Positions 36,970 through 45,206 of a stretch of DNA of 64,000 nt are shown piece after piece (within the stretch, counting starts at the first letter, position 1; every line of letters starts with the position of its first letter). Both the position numbers and the translations under genes were made by a program. The notes below the pieces were generated by a model that saw only the letters and a program-made list of their open reading frames with translations, searched no databases and was not told the DNA's origin. Location: positions 74,787-138,786 of the forward strand of contig CALFEQ010000179.1 in NCBI GenBank assembly GCA_937949945.1, given 5' to 3'. This stretch comes from an uncultured Myxococcales bacterium (lineage in GTDB: Bacteria; Myxococcota_A; Polyangia; Polyangiales; Polyangiaceae).

Positions 36970-38688
36970 ATGTCCGAGACCCAGCGCAGCTCGCCGCCCC
37001 CGATCTCGCCAGGGACGGTCATCAACGACCGATACGAGATCCGACAGAGCCTCGGGAAGGGGGGAATGGGCGAGGTCTTCCTCGCGTACGATCGCGCGAC
37101 GCAGCAGGCGGTCGCCCTCAAGATCGTTCGTGAAGAGGCGCGCATGCCGGGCGACGACGAGGCGCTCCGGCAGGAGCTGATTCTCGCGCGCTCCGTATCG
37201 AACCCGAACGTCTGTCGCGTCCACGATCTCGCCCCATCGCCCTACGGCCCGATCCTTGTGATGGAGCACATCGTCGGGCAGACGCTCCACACGCACATCC
37301 GTCGCAAGAAAGCCCAAGGGGGATACACGTCCGACGAGTTCCGGCGCATCGCGTCGGACATCTGCAGCGGCGTGGCGGCCATCCATGCGACCGGCCTCGT
37401 GCACGGCGACCTCAAGCCGGGCAACATCATGGTCACGTCGAACCCCGACGGATCGATCGGCAAGGCCGTCGTGCTCGACTTCGGCTTCGCGAAGGAGCGT
37501 GCCCGCCTCTCCGCGCGTCGCCCCGGTGCGCCGCCCGACGGCGGAACGCCGAACTACATGGCGCCGGAGCGCATCCGCTCCGGAGGCGCGTCGATCGAGG
37601 ACGATCTCTACGCGCTCGGCCTGACGCTCTGGGAGATGTGGACGTGCCGTGTCCCGGAGCCGGGCTACAAGCCCCGCGCCAAGCCGATGCGTCAGCAGAT
37701 CATGTTCGACGTGCCCGCGGGGCTCAGCGTCGACGAGATCAAGCAGATCTTCCGGTGCCTCTCGGACGACGCCTCGCAGCGGCTCCCCGCGCGACACCTG
37801 CGCTTCTTCAACCCGGTTCAGCTCACGACGAACCCGGTGCAGGTCGCGCGCGAGCGTCTCGACCCGGGCCCGCCGCCCGGGCGCAGCGCGCAGGCGAACT
37901 TCACGCCGGGCGCTCAGGCGCTGCTCGCGACGTACGCGACGAACGCGCCGGAGTTCGTCGGCGAGCTCATCCCGCTCAACCGTCCGACGCTGTCGATCGG
38001 CCGCCGCGGCGACGTCGACATCGTCGTGCCGGAGGCCACCGTCAGCGGCCATCACGCGAACGCGCGGTGGCAGGCGGGCACGTGGCAGATCGAGGATCTC
38101 GGCTCGACGAACGGCACGTACGTCGACCACACGTACGAGCGGAAGAAGGTCGTCAACCTGATGCACGGCGGCGAGATCCAGCTCGGCGAGCTGCGTCTCA
38201 AGCTCGTGAGCTTCGGCCCCGAGAGCGCGCATCACAAGCGCGCCCGCCAGTACCTGTCTCGTCGCGACGGGCTCACCGGCCTGCTCCTCCGCGAGCACTT
38301 CTTGAAGGGGCTCGACGAAGAAGCGGCCTACAGCGACTGGGTCGAGCAGCCGCTCAGCATAGCCCGCTACGAGATCCGCGGACCGAACCGGCTCGTCTCC
38401 GACCGTCCCACGATCCTGGAGATGCTCGCGTTCCGTCGCGCTGCGATGCGCGTCGTCGAGCTGACGGACATGCTCTTGCTCTCGCTGATCGCCGTCACGG
38501 CGGGACGCACCGGGCCCCTCCGGTTCGCTGTCTGCATGACCGGGCCCGGACCGCAGGAGGCCCGGAACCTCGTCGAGCAGGTCGTCGGTCAGGTCCAGGG
38601 CATGCTCCCCGACGGTCTCGACCTCGTCGCCTCCATCGCCCGGTACGAGCCCGGGATGAACGTCCGCTCGCTGATCGAGCCGACCTGA
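36970..38688 (+). CDS. Ser/Thr protein kinase with FHA and degenerate GGDEF domain
   Basis: The 572-residue protein begins with a kinase domain: the Gly-rich loop LGKGGMGEVF, the ATP lysine in VALKIV, the catalytic HGDLKPGN (Asp147), DFGFAKE, and APERI. The Arg of the classical HRD is a Gly, so activation-loop phosphorylation may not control it. An FHA domain spans about 340-415 (TLSIGRRGDVDI, SGHHANARW, STNGTYVDH) and would bind phosphothreonine. The last part (about 430-570) opens like a GGDEF domain (RDGLTGLLLREHFL) but lacks the GGDEF active site, so it cannot make cyclic-di-GMP and may be a sensor. The protein could link phosphorylation to nucleotide signals. Confidence 0.88.
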   Translation: MSETQRSSPPPISPGTVINDRYEIRQSLGKGGMGEVFLAYDRATQQAVALKIVREEARMPGDDEALRQELILARSVSNPNVCRVHDLAPSPYGPILVMEHIVGQTLHTHIRRKKAQGGYTSDEFRRIASDICSGVAAIHATGLVHGDLKPGNIMVTSNPDGSIGKAVVLDFGFAKERARLSARRPGAPPDGGTPNYMAPERIRSGGASIEDDLYALGLTLWEMWTCRVPEPGYKPRAKPMRQQIMFDVPAGLSVDEIKQIFRCLSDDASQRLPARHLRFFNPVQLTTNPVQVARERLDPGPPPGRSAQANFTPGAQALLATYATNAPEFVGELIPLNRPTLSIGRRGDVDIVVPEATVSGHHANARWQAGTWQIEDLGSTNGTYVDHTYERKKVVNLMHGGEIQLGELRLKLVSFGPESAHHKRARQYLSRRDGLTGLLLREHFLKGLDEEAAYSDWVEQPLSIARYEIRGPNRLVSDRPTILEMLAFRRAAMRVVELTDMLLLSLIAVTAGRTGPLRFAVCMTGPGPQEARNLVEQVVGQVQGMLPDGLDLVASIARYEPGMNVRSLIEPT

Positions 38689-38715
38689 GGTCGGTGACGT
38701 GGCGGAGCCGTCGTC

Positions 38716-39408
38716 GTGGCCGACCACTCGCCGCAGCAAGGCCGTCCCAGATTCGGATCATCGGGCGACTTCGGTCCTTCGTCGTCGCGCGCGACGGTGC
38801 CGCCCAGCGAGCCTCGCTCGTCGCGCGCGAGCTTCGATGCGCTCGACGCGCAGATCGATCGGCCGGCGCGCCTCCAGATGATCGTGGCGCTCATCCTCGG
38901 GCTCGTGCTCGTCGCGATCCCGCTCTACCTCTGGAGGCGCCCGCGCGCGGAGTCGATCTCCGTGTCGACGGGCGGCTTCGACGCCGGAGCGCTGCCGGCG
39001 GTCACCGGGAGCCCGACCGCGCCGGTCGAGGAGAAGCTCGTCATCAGCGAGCCCAAGATCCTCTCCTGTCACGACCCCGGCCCGAAGAAGACGCCCCCGG
39101 ACAAGTGCGACCACGTCGTGGAGCTCGAGAAGGCCTTCGCGAAGGCGATCGAGGACAGCACCTCGTGCGTCCCGAAAGACGCCGGCGGCGGTTCGATCAT
39201 TTTCGTCGCGGACGTCAACTTCAGGCGCAAGACCGTGGCGGTCTCGACGCCGAGGGAAGGCCGCACCTTGAAGAGCCCGAAGATCGCCGGCGCTTGCGAG
39301 CGCGCGGTCAAGAGCAAGCTCTCGAGCCTGCCGTTTTCCTCGATCAAGCACGAGCACGTCCGCTACCGCATCTCGATCACGGCGACTTACCCGGGACCGG
39401 GGAAGTGA
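38716..39408 (+). CDS. Membrane-anchored protein with conserved C-terminal domain
   Basis: The 230-residue protein has a Ser/Pro-rich cytoplasmic start, one transmembrane helix (MIVALILGLVLVAIPLYLW, about 55-73) and an extracytoplasmic domain with conserved cysteines (SCHDPG, KCDHVVELEKAF, STSCVPK, AGACERAVKS). Its pattern of a final beta strand after helix resembles the AgmX/TonB-C-like modules of myxobacterial proteins, but the match is weak. Only 27 bases separate it from the kinase gene, so the two are likely an operon and the kinase may act on it. The start is a GTG. Confidence 0.7.
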   Translation: MADHSPQQGRPRFGSSGDFGPSSSRATVPPSEPRSSRASFDALDAQIDRPARLQMIVALILGLVLVAIPLYLWRRPRAESISVSTGGFDAGALPAVTGSPTAPVEEKLVISEPKILSCHDPGPKKTPPDKCDHVVELEKAFAKAIEDSTSCVPKDAGGGSIIFVADVNFRRKTVAVSTPREGRTLKSPKIAGACERAVKSKLSSLPFSSIKHEHVRYRISITATYPGPGK

Positions 39409-39489
39409 GGGCAGGGGATCACGGCCTCGGCCGGCGGGAGAGCTCGCTCTGGCGTCCGGGCCGAGGACCCACTAGGTTCCGGGGCTCCG

Positions 39490-40989
39490 ATGACGCGAAG
39501 GCGCCTCAACATCCTCGATCCGGCGACGGCTTCACGACCGCGCGGGCTCGAGCTCGAGGACGACCACTTCCACGATCAGTGCGGGGTCTTCGGCGTGTAC
39601 GGGCACGGCGAGGCCGCGAACATCACGTACCTCGGCCTCCACGCGCTCCAGCACCGCGGGCAGGAGTCGGCCGGCATCGTGACGAGCGACGGCGAGCAGC
39701 TCTACGCCCATCGCGCGATGGGCCTCGTCCAGGACGCGTTCAGCGCGGAGCAGCTCCAGAAGCTGCCCGGCCGGGCCGCGATCGGGCACGTCCGTTACTC
39801 GACCGCAGGAGGCTCGCACATCCGCAACGCGCAGCCCTTCGCCGTGGACTACGCCCGCGGATCGCTCGCGGTCTGCCACAACGGCAACCTCACGAACGCG
39901 GAGGAGGTCCGCGCCGAGCTCGAGGCGCAGGGCTCGATCTTCTCGTCGACGTCCGACACCGAGGTGCTCGTCCACCTCGTCGCGCGCAGCAAGGAGATCG
40001 CCATCGAGGATCGCGTCGTCGATGCGCTCGGTCGCGTCGAAGGCGCGTACTCGCTCCTGTTCCTCACCGACGACACGCTCATTGCGGTGCGCGATCCGCG
40101 CGGCCTCCGTCCGCTCTGCATCGGCATCCTGCCTTCGCGCAAGGACGCGCAGGTCATCTCGAGCGAGCCCACGGCGTTCGATCTCATCGGGGCCGAGTAC
40201 GTGCGCGACGTCGAGCCGGGCGAGGTCCTCGTCATCGACGCTTCGGGCATGCGGAGCATGCGCCTGCCGCGCAAGGAGACCCCGCAGCACTGCATCTTCG
40301 AGTACGTCTATTTCGCCCGACCCGACTCGCACCTCGCGGGGCGCAGCGTCTACGAGGTCCGCAAGGAGCTCGGCCGGAGGCTCGCCGTCGAGTCTCCGGT
40401 CGACGCCGACGTCGTCATCCCCGTGCCCGACTCCGGCGTGCCAGCCGCGATCGGATACGCGGGGGAGCGGAAGATCCCGTTCGAGATGGGGCTCATCCGG
40501 TCTCACTACGTCGGCCGCACGTTCATCGAGCCGCAGCAGTCGATCCGCCACTTCGGTGTTCGCCTGAAGCTCAACCCCGTCGAGTCGATCCTCCGCGGCA
40601 AGCGCGTCGTCGTCATCGACGACTCGATCGTCCGCGGTACGACGTCGCGCAAGATCATCAAGATGGTGCGCGACGCCGGCGCGCGCGAGGTCCATCTGCG
40701 CATCTCGAGCCCGCCGACGCAGTGGCCTTGCTACTACGGCATCGACACGCCGACCCGACGCGAGCTCATCGCGTCGAGCCACACGGTCGACGAGATCGCG
40801 CGTTACGTCACCGCCGACACGCTCGGGTATCTCTCGCTCGAGGGGATGATCAACGCCGTGAGCGGGGCCGGCGGAGAGAAGGCGGCGAGCCTTCCGCCGA
40901 GCCACTTCTGCCATGCGTGCTTCAGCGGCCAGTACGCGATCCCGTTCTCGCAGACGAGCCGGCGGCAGATGCGGCTCGTGGGCGTGTGA
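39490..40989 (+). CDS. purF: Amidophosphoribosyltransferase (Fe-S type)
   Basis: PurF makes phosphoribosylamine from PRPP and glutamine, the first step of purine synthesis. The 499-residue proenzyme has a 30-residue leader before the catalytic Cys31 (DQCGVFG), so it needs processing. GLHALQHRGQESAGI and the PRPP loop VVVIDDSIVRGTTSRK are present. Cysteines match the four of the Bacillus enzyme that bind a 4Fe-4S cluster (QHCIFEY, WPCYYG, and FCHACFSG), so this is the oxygen-sensitive type. It is convergent with the next gene, whose stop is only three bases away. Confidence 0.95.
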   Translation: MTRRRLNILDPATASRPRGLELEDDHFHDQCGVFGVYGHGEAANITYLGLHALQHRGQESAGIVTSDGEQLYAHRAMGLVQDAFSAEQLQKLPGRAAIGHVRYSTAGGSHIRNAQPFAVDYARGSLAVCHNGNLTNAEEVRAELEAQGSIFSSTSDTEVLVHLVARSKEIAIEDRVVDALGRVEGAYSLLFLTDDTLIAVRDPRGLRPLCIGILPSRKDAQVISSEPTAFDLIGAEYVRDVEPGEVLVIDASGMRSMRLPRKETPQHCIFEYVYFARPDSHLAGRSVYEVRKELGRRLAVESPVDADVVIPVPDSGVPAAIGYAGERKIPFEMGLIRSHYVGRTFIEPQQSIRHFGVRLKLNPVESILRGKRVVVIDDSIVRGTTSRKIIKMVRDAGAREVHLRISSPPTQWPCYYGIDTPTRRELIASSHTVDEIARYVTADTLGYLSLEGMINAVSGAGGEKAASLPPSHFCHACFSGQYAIPFSQTSRRQMRLVGV

Positions 40990-40992
40990 CGC

Positions 40993-41757
40993 TCAGGGCT
41001 CGTAGTAGAGACGCAGCTCGCGGATGAGACCGCTGTCGCCGCGCTCGAACGCGAGCGTCGCGGGCTCCGGGGCTTCTTGCCGCCGACGCGTCGCGATCAC
41101 CTCGAGACAGCACGTGCGTCCGTCGTCGGCTGCGCCGGTCGGAACGAGATCGAGGCGGCCTCCCAAATCCGAGAGGAACGACGCCATGCCGCCGTCTCGC
41201 TTGGCGTGGACGCGCCCGAGCGGATCGACCCAGCGAGACGCCTCCTCGAACGCGGCGAGCACGCGCTCGACGGCGCCCTTCCGTAGGGCGTCGAGCACGT
41301 GCGCGACGATCTGGGGAAGCGGGACGTCGTCGGCGGTCCGCGTCGGTGGCGCCGCCTTTCGCGGGCCGGAGCCCGTCGCGTAGTAGATCCTGAGCTCGAT
41401 CTCGCGGAGGCGACGCCTCTCGGCGACGACGGCGATGGGGAGCTCGGACTTGCCCGTGCTCGTCGTCATCGTCAGCACGCCTTCGCAGACGTCGCGGTCG
41501 ACGCCGGTCGTCGATGCGACGTGCCGGTACGACGCCGTTGCCTCCTTGAAGCGCGTCGCCGCCTTCTCGAGCAGCGGGTCGATCGACGAGAGCGTCGACG
41601 CCCTACCGAAGAGCGGATCGTCGATCGTCGCGCGGTTGCCGAGTCGCCGAGAGAGAGCTTCGAGAGAGCCGTCGACCAGCGCCCGTACGTAGACGTCGGC
41701 GAGACGTCCTTTCAGCGCGCTAGAACCCCCGCGTTCCTCGGTCATGGCGGGGAGCAT
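40993..41757 (-). CDS. Tandem NTF2-like (SnoaL-type) domain protein
   Basis: The 254-residue protein holds two copies of an NTF2-like fold. The first runs DVYVRALVDGSLEAL, IDDPLFGRAS, and REIELRIYY; the second runs VLDALRKGAVERV, WVDPLGRVHAK and RELRLYYEP. Each has the Asp-Pro-Leu turn and the terminal YY strand, so it is an internal duplication. Such folds bind small molecules or serve as isomerases; no catalytic residues stand out. Two ATGs, 12 bases apart, are both without a good ribosome site; the earlier one is used. The gene is divergent from the HMG-CoA lyase gene, with a promoter region of 146 bases. Confidence 0.7.
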   Translation of the reverse strand: MLPAMTEERGGSSALKGRLADVYVRALVDGSLEALSRRLGNRATIDDPLFGRASTLSSIDPLLEKAATRFKEATASYRHVASTTGVDRDVCEGVLTMTTSTGKSELPIAVVAERRRLREIELRIYYATGSGPRKAAPPTRTADDVPLPQIVAHVLDALRKGAVERVLAAFEEASRWVDPLGRVHAKRDGGMASFLSDLGGRLDLVPTGAADDGRTCCLEVIATRRRQEAPEPATLAFERGDSGLIRELRLYYEP

Positions 41758-41903
41758 ACTGTCAGGGCCAACGGCGCGGAAGTTCCGCGCGGACGCTGCG
41801 GGCGCGGCCGGAAGGCCCGCCGCGGACGCGCGGTCGCGGCGGCGGCCGTGCGGATCATCGACGAGCCTTGCGTCCGGGCGAGCGCGGTACGAAAGATGGA
41901 CGC

Positions 41904-42848
41904 ATGAGCGGAACCGACCTGTTCGAGCGCGTCCCGGACGCGGTGAGCATCTACGAAGTGTCGCCGCGGGACGGCCTCCAGAACGAGAGCTCTACGGTTC
42001 CGCTCTCCGGCAAGCTCCGCCTCTTGGACGCGCTCGTCGCGGCGGGGCTCAAGCGGATCGAGATCACGAGCTTCGTGTCGCCGCGCTGGATTCCTCAGCT
42101 CGCGGATGCGGACGAGCTCGCCGAGCTCGTGCACACGAGCCTGGCGCCGTCGGCGCCCGACGTGACGTTCAGCGCGCTCTGCCCGAACGCCCGCGGCCTC
42201 GAGCGCGCCCGGAAGGCCGGGATGAAGGAGATCGCGGTCTTCATGAGCGCGAGCGAGACGCACAACAAGAAGAACGTCAACAAGACGATCGCGGAGACGC
42301 TCGCCGCCTTCGAGGAGGTCATCGGGCCCGCGCGCGAAGCCGGGATGCGCGTCCGCGGGTACGTCTCGACGGTGTGGGGGTGCCCTTACGAAGGCGAGGT
42401 CTCGCCCGCGGCGGCGATCTCGATCGCGAAGCGCCTCTACGAGATGGGCTGCTACCAGATCTCGCTCGGCGACACGATCGGCGCAGGCACGCCGCGCCGC
42501 ACGTACGAGGTCATTCGTCGCGCCCTCGACGCGCTACCCGTCGACGCGCTCGCGATGCACATGCACGACACGCGCGGCACCGCGCTCGCGAACGTGGTCG
42601 TCGGCCTCGAGCTCGGCATCCGCCACTTCGACGCGTCCGTCGGCGGCATGGGCGGCTGCCCGTACGCTCCCGGCGCCGCAGGCAACGTCGCGACCGAAGA
42701 CCTCGTCTACATGCTCGAGGGGATGGGCGTGCGCACGGGCGTCGATCTCGAGCGCCTCGTCGAGGCCGCCCGCGCCGCAGAGAGCATCGTCGGCCGCCCG
42801 CTGCCGGGGAAGGTGCATCGGGCGGGGATTCGGAGCTTGAGGGCGTAG
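41904..42848 (+). CDS. mvaB: Hydroxymethylglutaryl-CoA lyase
   Basis: The enzyme splits HMG-CoA into acetyl-CoA and acetoacetate in leucine and ketone-body metabolism. The 314-residue TIM barrel has the HMGL-like start VSPRDGLQNE (residues 19-28), MHMHDTRG (metal histidines) and the lyase signature GGMGGCPYAPGAAGN containing the active cysteine. These three together separate it from isopropylmalate synthase relatives. The length fits the family. Two bases after the stop a sense-oriented AGGCTCC array begins. No leucine-degradation genes are adjacent. Confidence 0.93.
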   Translation: MSGTDLFERVPDAVSIYEVSPRDGLQNESSTVPLSGKLRLLDALVAAGLKRIEITSFVSPRWIPQLADADELAELVHTSLAPSAPDVTFSALCPNARGLERARKAGMKEIAVFMSASETHNKKNVNKTIAETLAAFEEVIGPAREAGMRVRGYVSTVWGCPYEGEVSPAAAISIAKRLYEMGCYQISLGDTIGAGTPRRTYEVIRRALDALPVDALAMHMHDTRGTALANVVVGLELGIRHFDASVGGMGGCPYAPGAAGNVATEDLVYMLEGMGVRTGVDLERLVEAARAAESIVGRPLPGKVHRAGIRSLRA

Positions 42849-42849
42849 A

Positions 42850-43141
42850 TCAGGCTCCAGGCTCCAGGCTCCGGGCTCCAGGGGACGCGCCGAAGGCGTC
42901 CTGGCGCACGGAGCATCCGGGCACGCACGATGAGGCTCGGATGAGCTTCGCCGTGCCTACGAGCCTCGAGCCGCGGTGCCGGTGCGCAGGCTCGTCGAAG
43001 TGCGGAGAACGTTCGCGGCGGGCGTAGCGTTCGTGCATCGGTCGATGTCTCGGAGGCACGGAGCCGTGGCGTGTTTGCGAAGCCGGCGGCGTGCAGGCCG
43101 GAGCCGAAATCTCTAGCCTGGAGCCCGGAGGCCTGGAGCCC
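42850..43141. repeat. Inverted pair of GGCTCCA heptad arrays (292 bp)
   Basis: The left arm has four heptads (GGCTCCAGGCTCC and variants) directly after the mvaB stop. The right arm (43114-43141) is the reverse complement (CCTGGAGCC). The interior, about 230 bases, has no reading frame that looks real and its own small inverted repeats. A perfect terminator hairpin abuts the right arm. Confidence 0.75.
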
Positions 43142-43178
43142 GAGGGCTCGGCCAAGGGCCGAGCCCTCAACGGTTTTT
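43142..43178 (+). terminator. Strong Rho-independent terminator
   Basis: A perfect 12-bp stem, GAGGGCTCGGCC with GGCCGAGCCCTC, a three-base loop, and then AACGGTTTTT. It ends the mvaB transcript or a transcript through the repeat. Confidence 0.88.
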
Positions 43179-43290
43179 CCCCAACTTCTCCTCAGCTCCA
43201 GGACCTCGCCCAATTGCACCTCTGCGCCTCACTCTTTCGAAATTGAAAGGATCTCGACCTGCTCGAGGCGACTTTTTCGACATTTCCGTG

Positions 43291-43307
43291 TTGGCACGGA
43301 CCTCGCT
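43291..43307 (+). promoter_or_regulatory. Sigma-54-type promoter
   Basis: TTGGCACGGACCTCGCT matches the sigma-54 consensus at the GG (-24) and GC (-12) elements with one mismatch in the -12 box (TCGC for TTGC). Start of transcription would be near 43318, right at an intrinsic terminator hairpin and 118 bases before the DUF192 lipoprotein gene. An activator would be required. Confidence 0.55.
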
Positions 43308-43318
43308 AGCTCGCGGGC

Positions 43319-43373
43319 GGCACCGCGTTGAGGCTTCCCCCCCCGAGCCCGGACGCGGTGCCGTTCCTTTTTT
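43319..43373 (+). terminator. Intrinsic terminator between promoter and DUF192 gene
   Basis: GGCACCGCGT pairs with ACGCGGTGCC (10 bp) with a 24-base loop that includes eight Cs, and then GTTCCTTTTTT. There is no T tract on the other strand. It lies upstream of the gene rather than after one, so it is either the end of a short RNA or a leader attenuator. Confidence 0.7.
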
Positions 43374-43435
43374 GTCCTGCGCGGTTTGCGCAGGCCCGTG
43401 CGCGTCGCCCCGCGACGTGCGAGAGTCGCGGCACG

Positions 43436-44089
43436 ATGACGTTCCGGCTCTTTCGCGTGCGTGCGCTCGAGCTCGGCCTCTTCGTGCCGGTATCGGCGGC
43501 CTTGCTCTTCGCGACGGCGTGCAACCGCACGCCTCCGGAGCCGACGCCGGCACCGACGGCCAACGAGCCGCGCAAGCCGACGCCGAACGCCGCGAGCGCG
43601 CGGACGACGAGCACCGCGCGTTGCATCACGCGGCTCCCGGCGGCGCCTCCGCCGATCCCGCCGCCCGCGGGCTCCGCGTGCCCTCCGGATCCGGAGCCGA
43701 ACCTCGCGCTGCCCCGCGCGGAGGTGAGCTTCCCGGACGCGCCCGCCGCGCCGAAGGTCGAGGTGGAGCTCGCGATGACGCCGCATCACATCGAGCGCGG
43801 GCTCATGTACCGGCGCTCGTTGGAGGCCAATCACGGCATGCTCTTCAAGCTCGACAGCCGGCGCGAGCACACCTTCTGGATGCACAATACATGCATCCCG
43901 CTCGACATGTTGTTCATCGACGACGACGGGACCATCGTGGGCGTCGTGGAGGCGGCCGAGCCGCTCACGGACACGATTCGCAGCGTCGGCTGCCCGTCGT
44001 CGTTCGTCCTCGAGGTGAACGCGGGATGGGTGCGCAAGCACGGGGTCGAGCCCGGGCAGAAGGTCGCGCTGCCGCCGGCGTTCCGGTGA
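43436..44089 (+). CDS. DUF192 lipoprotein
   Basis: The 217-residue protein has a signal peptide with lipobox FATAC, a long Pro/Ala linker, and one DUF192 domain: ERGLMYRRSLEANHGMLF, TFWMHNTCIPLDMLFI and GWVRKHGVEPGQKV. DUF192 proteins are small beta barrels widespread in bacteria and archaea; no reaction is established. The lipoprotein form is exported. The gene follows a candidate sigma-54 promoter and a terminator hairpin (see the separate entries), suggesting conditional expression. The cyclophilin lipoprotein gene starts 83 bases on, possibly on the same transcript. Confidence 0.82.
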   Translation: MTFRLFRVRALELGLFVPVSAALLFATACNRTPPEPTPAPTANEPRKPTPNAASARTTSTARCITRLPAAPPPIPPPAGSACPPDPEPNLALPRAEVSFPDAPAAPKVEVELAMTPHHIERGLMYRRSLEANHGMLFKLDSRREHTFWMHNTCIPLDMLFIDDDGTIVGVVEAAEPLTDTIRSVGCPSSFVLEVNAGWVRKHGVEPGQKVALPPAFR

Positions 44090-44172
44090 CCGCGGCAGCC
44101 GAGCGCGTCGCGCACCGGCGCGCGGGCGCGGGGCCCGTGAGGCGCGCGCCACCTGTGCTAAGAAGCGTCCCC

Positions 44173-44937
44173 ATGACTACGACGCTTCGCCGCGCGAGCG
44201 CTGCCGCTCTCATCTTCGCCACGTCGTCCGTCGTCGCTGCGTGCAAGTCGGCCCCCGCGGAGCCCGAGCCGCCGCCGAAGGAGACGGTCACGACGAAGAA
44301 AGACGACTCTCCCGCGACCAACGCGGCCGCCAACACGCAGGGCGCGGCGAAGCAGGGAGGCGATCCGCACAACGGCAGCTTCACGCTCGCCGAGGCCACG
44401 AAGGACCTCCCGGGGAGCGGGCCCATCATCGCCAAGATCGAGACGAGCAAAGGCACGCTCCAGTGCAAGCTCTACGACGACAAGGCGCCCATCACGGTCG
44501 CGAACTTCATCGGCCTCGCCACCGGCAAGCGCGCGTGGAAGGACCCGAACACGGGCCAGTGGGTGAACAAGCCCGCGTACGACGGGACGACGTTCCACCG
44601 CATCATCAAGGGCTTCATGATCCAGGGCGGCGATCCGAAGGGAAACGGAACGGGTGAGCCCGGCTACGTGATCCCCGACGAGATCTGGTCCGGTGCGAAG
44701 CACGACAGGGCCGGCCTCCTCTGCATGGCCAACCGCGGCCCGAACACGAACGGCGCCCAGTTCTTCATCACCGACGCGCCCGCCCCGCACCTCGACGGCG
44801 GCTACACGATCTTCGGCGAGTGCGCGCCCGAGCAAGTCATCCACGACATCGCCAGCGTCCCCGTCCACGGCGAGCGCCCGGTGACGCCGGTGACGATCAA
44901 GAGCGTGACGATCAGCCGGGAGGAGAAGAAGAAGTAG
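44173..44937 (+). CDS. Cyclophilin-type peptidyl-prolyl isomerase lipoprotein
   Basis: The 254-residue protein has a signal peptide ending in lipobox VVAAC, a disordered linker and a cyclophilin domain at residues 85-250: ITVANFIGLATG, TTFHRIIKGFMIQGGDPKGN (active Arg in FHR), NGAQFFIT and HLDGGYTIFG. Such enzymes speed folding at Xaa-Pro bonds; this copy would act on envelope proteins. The adjacent upstream gene is also an exported lipoprotein. A sense-oriented AGGCTCC array begins 34 bases after the stop. Confidence 0.92.
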   Translation: MTTTLRRASAAALIFATSSVVAACKSAPAEPEPPPKETVTTKKDDSPATNAAANTQGAAKQGGDPHNGSFTLAEATKDLPGSGPIIAKIETSKGTLQCKLYDDKAPITVANFIGLATGKRAWKDPNTGQWVNKPAYDGTTFHRIIKGFMIQGGDPKGNGTGEPGYVIPDEIWSGAKHDRAGLLCMANRGPNTNGAQFFITDAPAPHLDGGYTIFGECAPEQVIHDIASVPVHGERPVTPVTIKSVTISREEKKK

Positions 44938-44970
44938 CGGGCCCTGGGCTCCACCGGGCGGCCTTCTTCT

Positions 44971-45206
44971 GAGGCTCCAGGCTCCAGGCGGCTCCAGGTT
45001 CGGAGGTTCCGGCTGCGCGTCCGGGCTTCGGTGGAACGCCCCGTCCAAAGGCGCCGGCGCCGACGTGTGGGGCCCTCTGACGAAACGGTCGGGCGTCGGA
45101 TCGACGCGCCGCCGTGATGCGCGTGGAGCGGGCCGAGCGGTGACCGCGGATCGATCGCCCGCGCGGGTTCCACCCCCTGGAGCCCGGAGCCTGGAGCCTG
45201 GAGCCT
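44971..45206. repeat. Inverted pair of GGCTCCA heptad arrays between convergent genes
   Basis: The left arm (44971-44998) and right arm (45176-45206) are inverted arrays of the AGGCTCC heptad, two to four units each. The left arm is sense after the plus-strand gene, the right arm is sense after the minus-strand gene and touches its stop codon. The interior includes CTGACGAAACGGTCG, similar to the reverse of CGGTCGTTTCGTCAG within the 58.9 kb element. Confidence 0.78.

Noticed and set aside
36238..38739. An 833-codon minus-strand frame over the kinase gene
   Set aside because: It is a shadow of the kinase and of the small minus-strand gene in another frame; no motifs.
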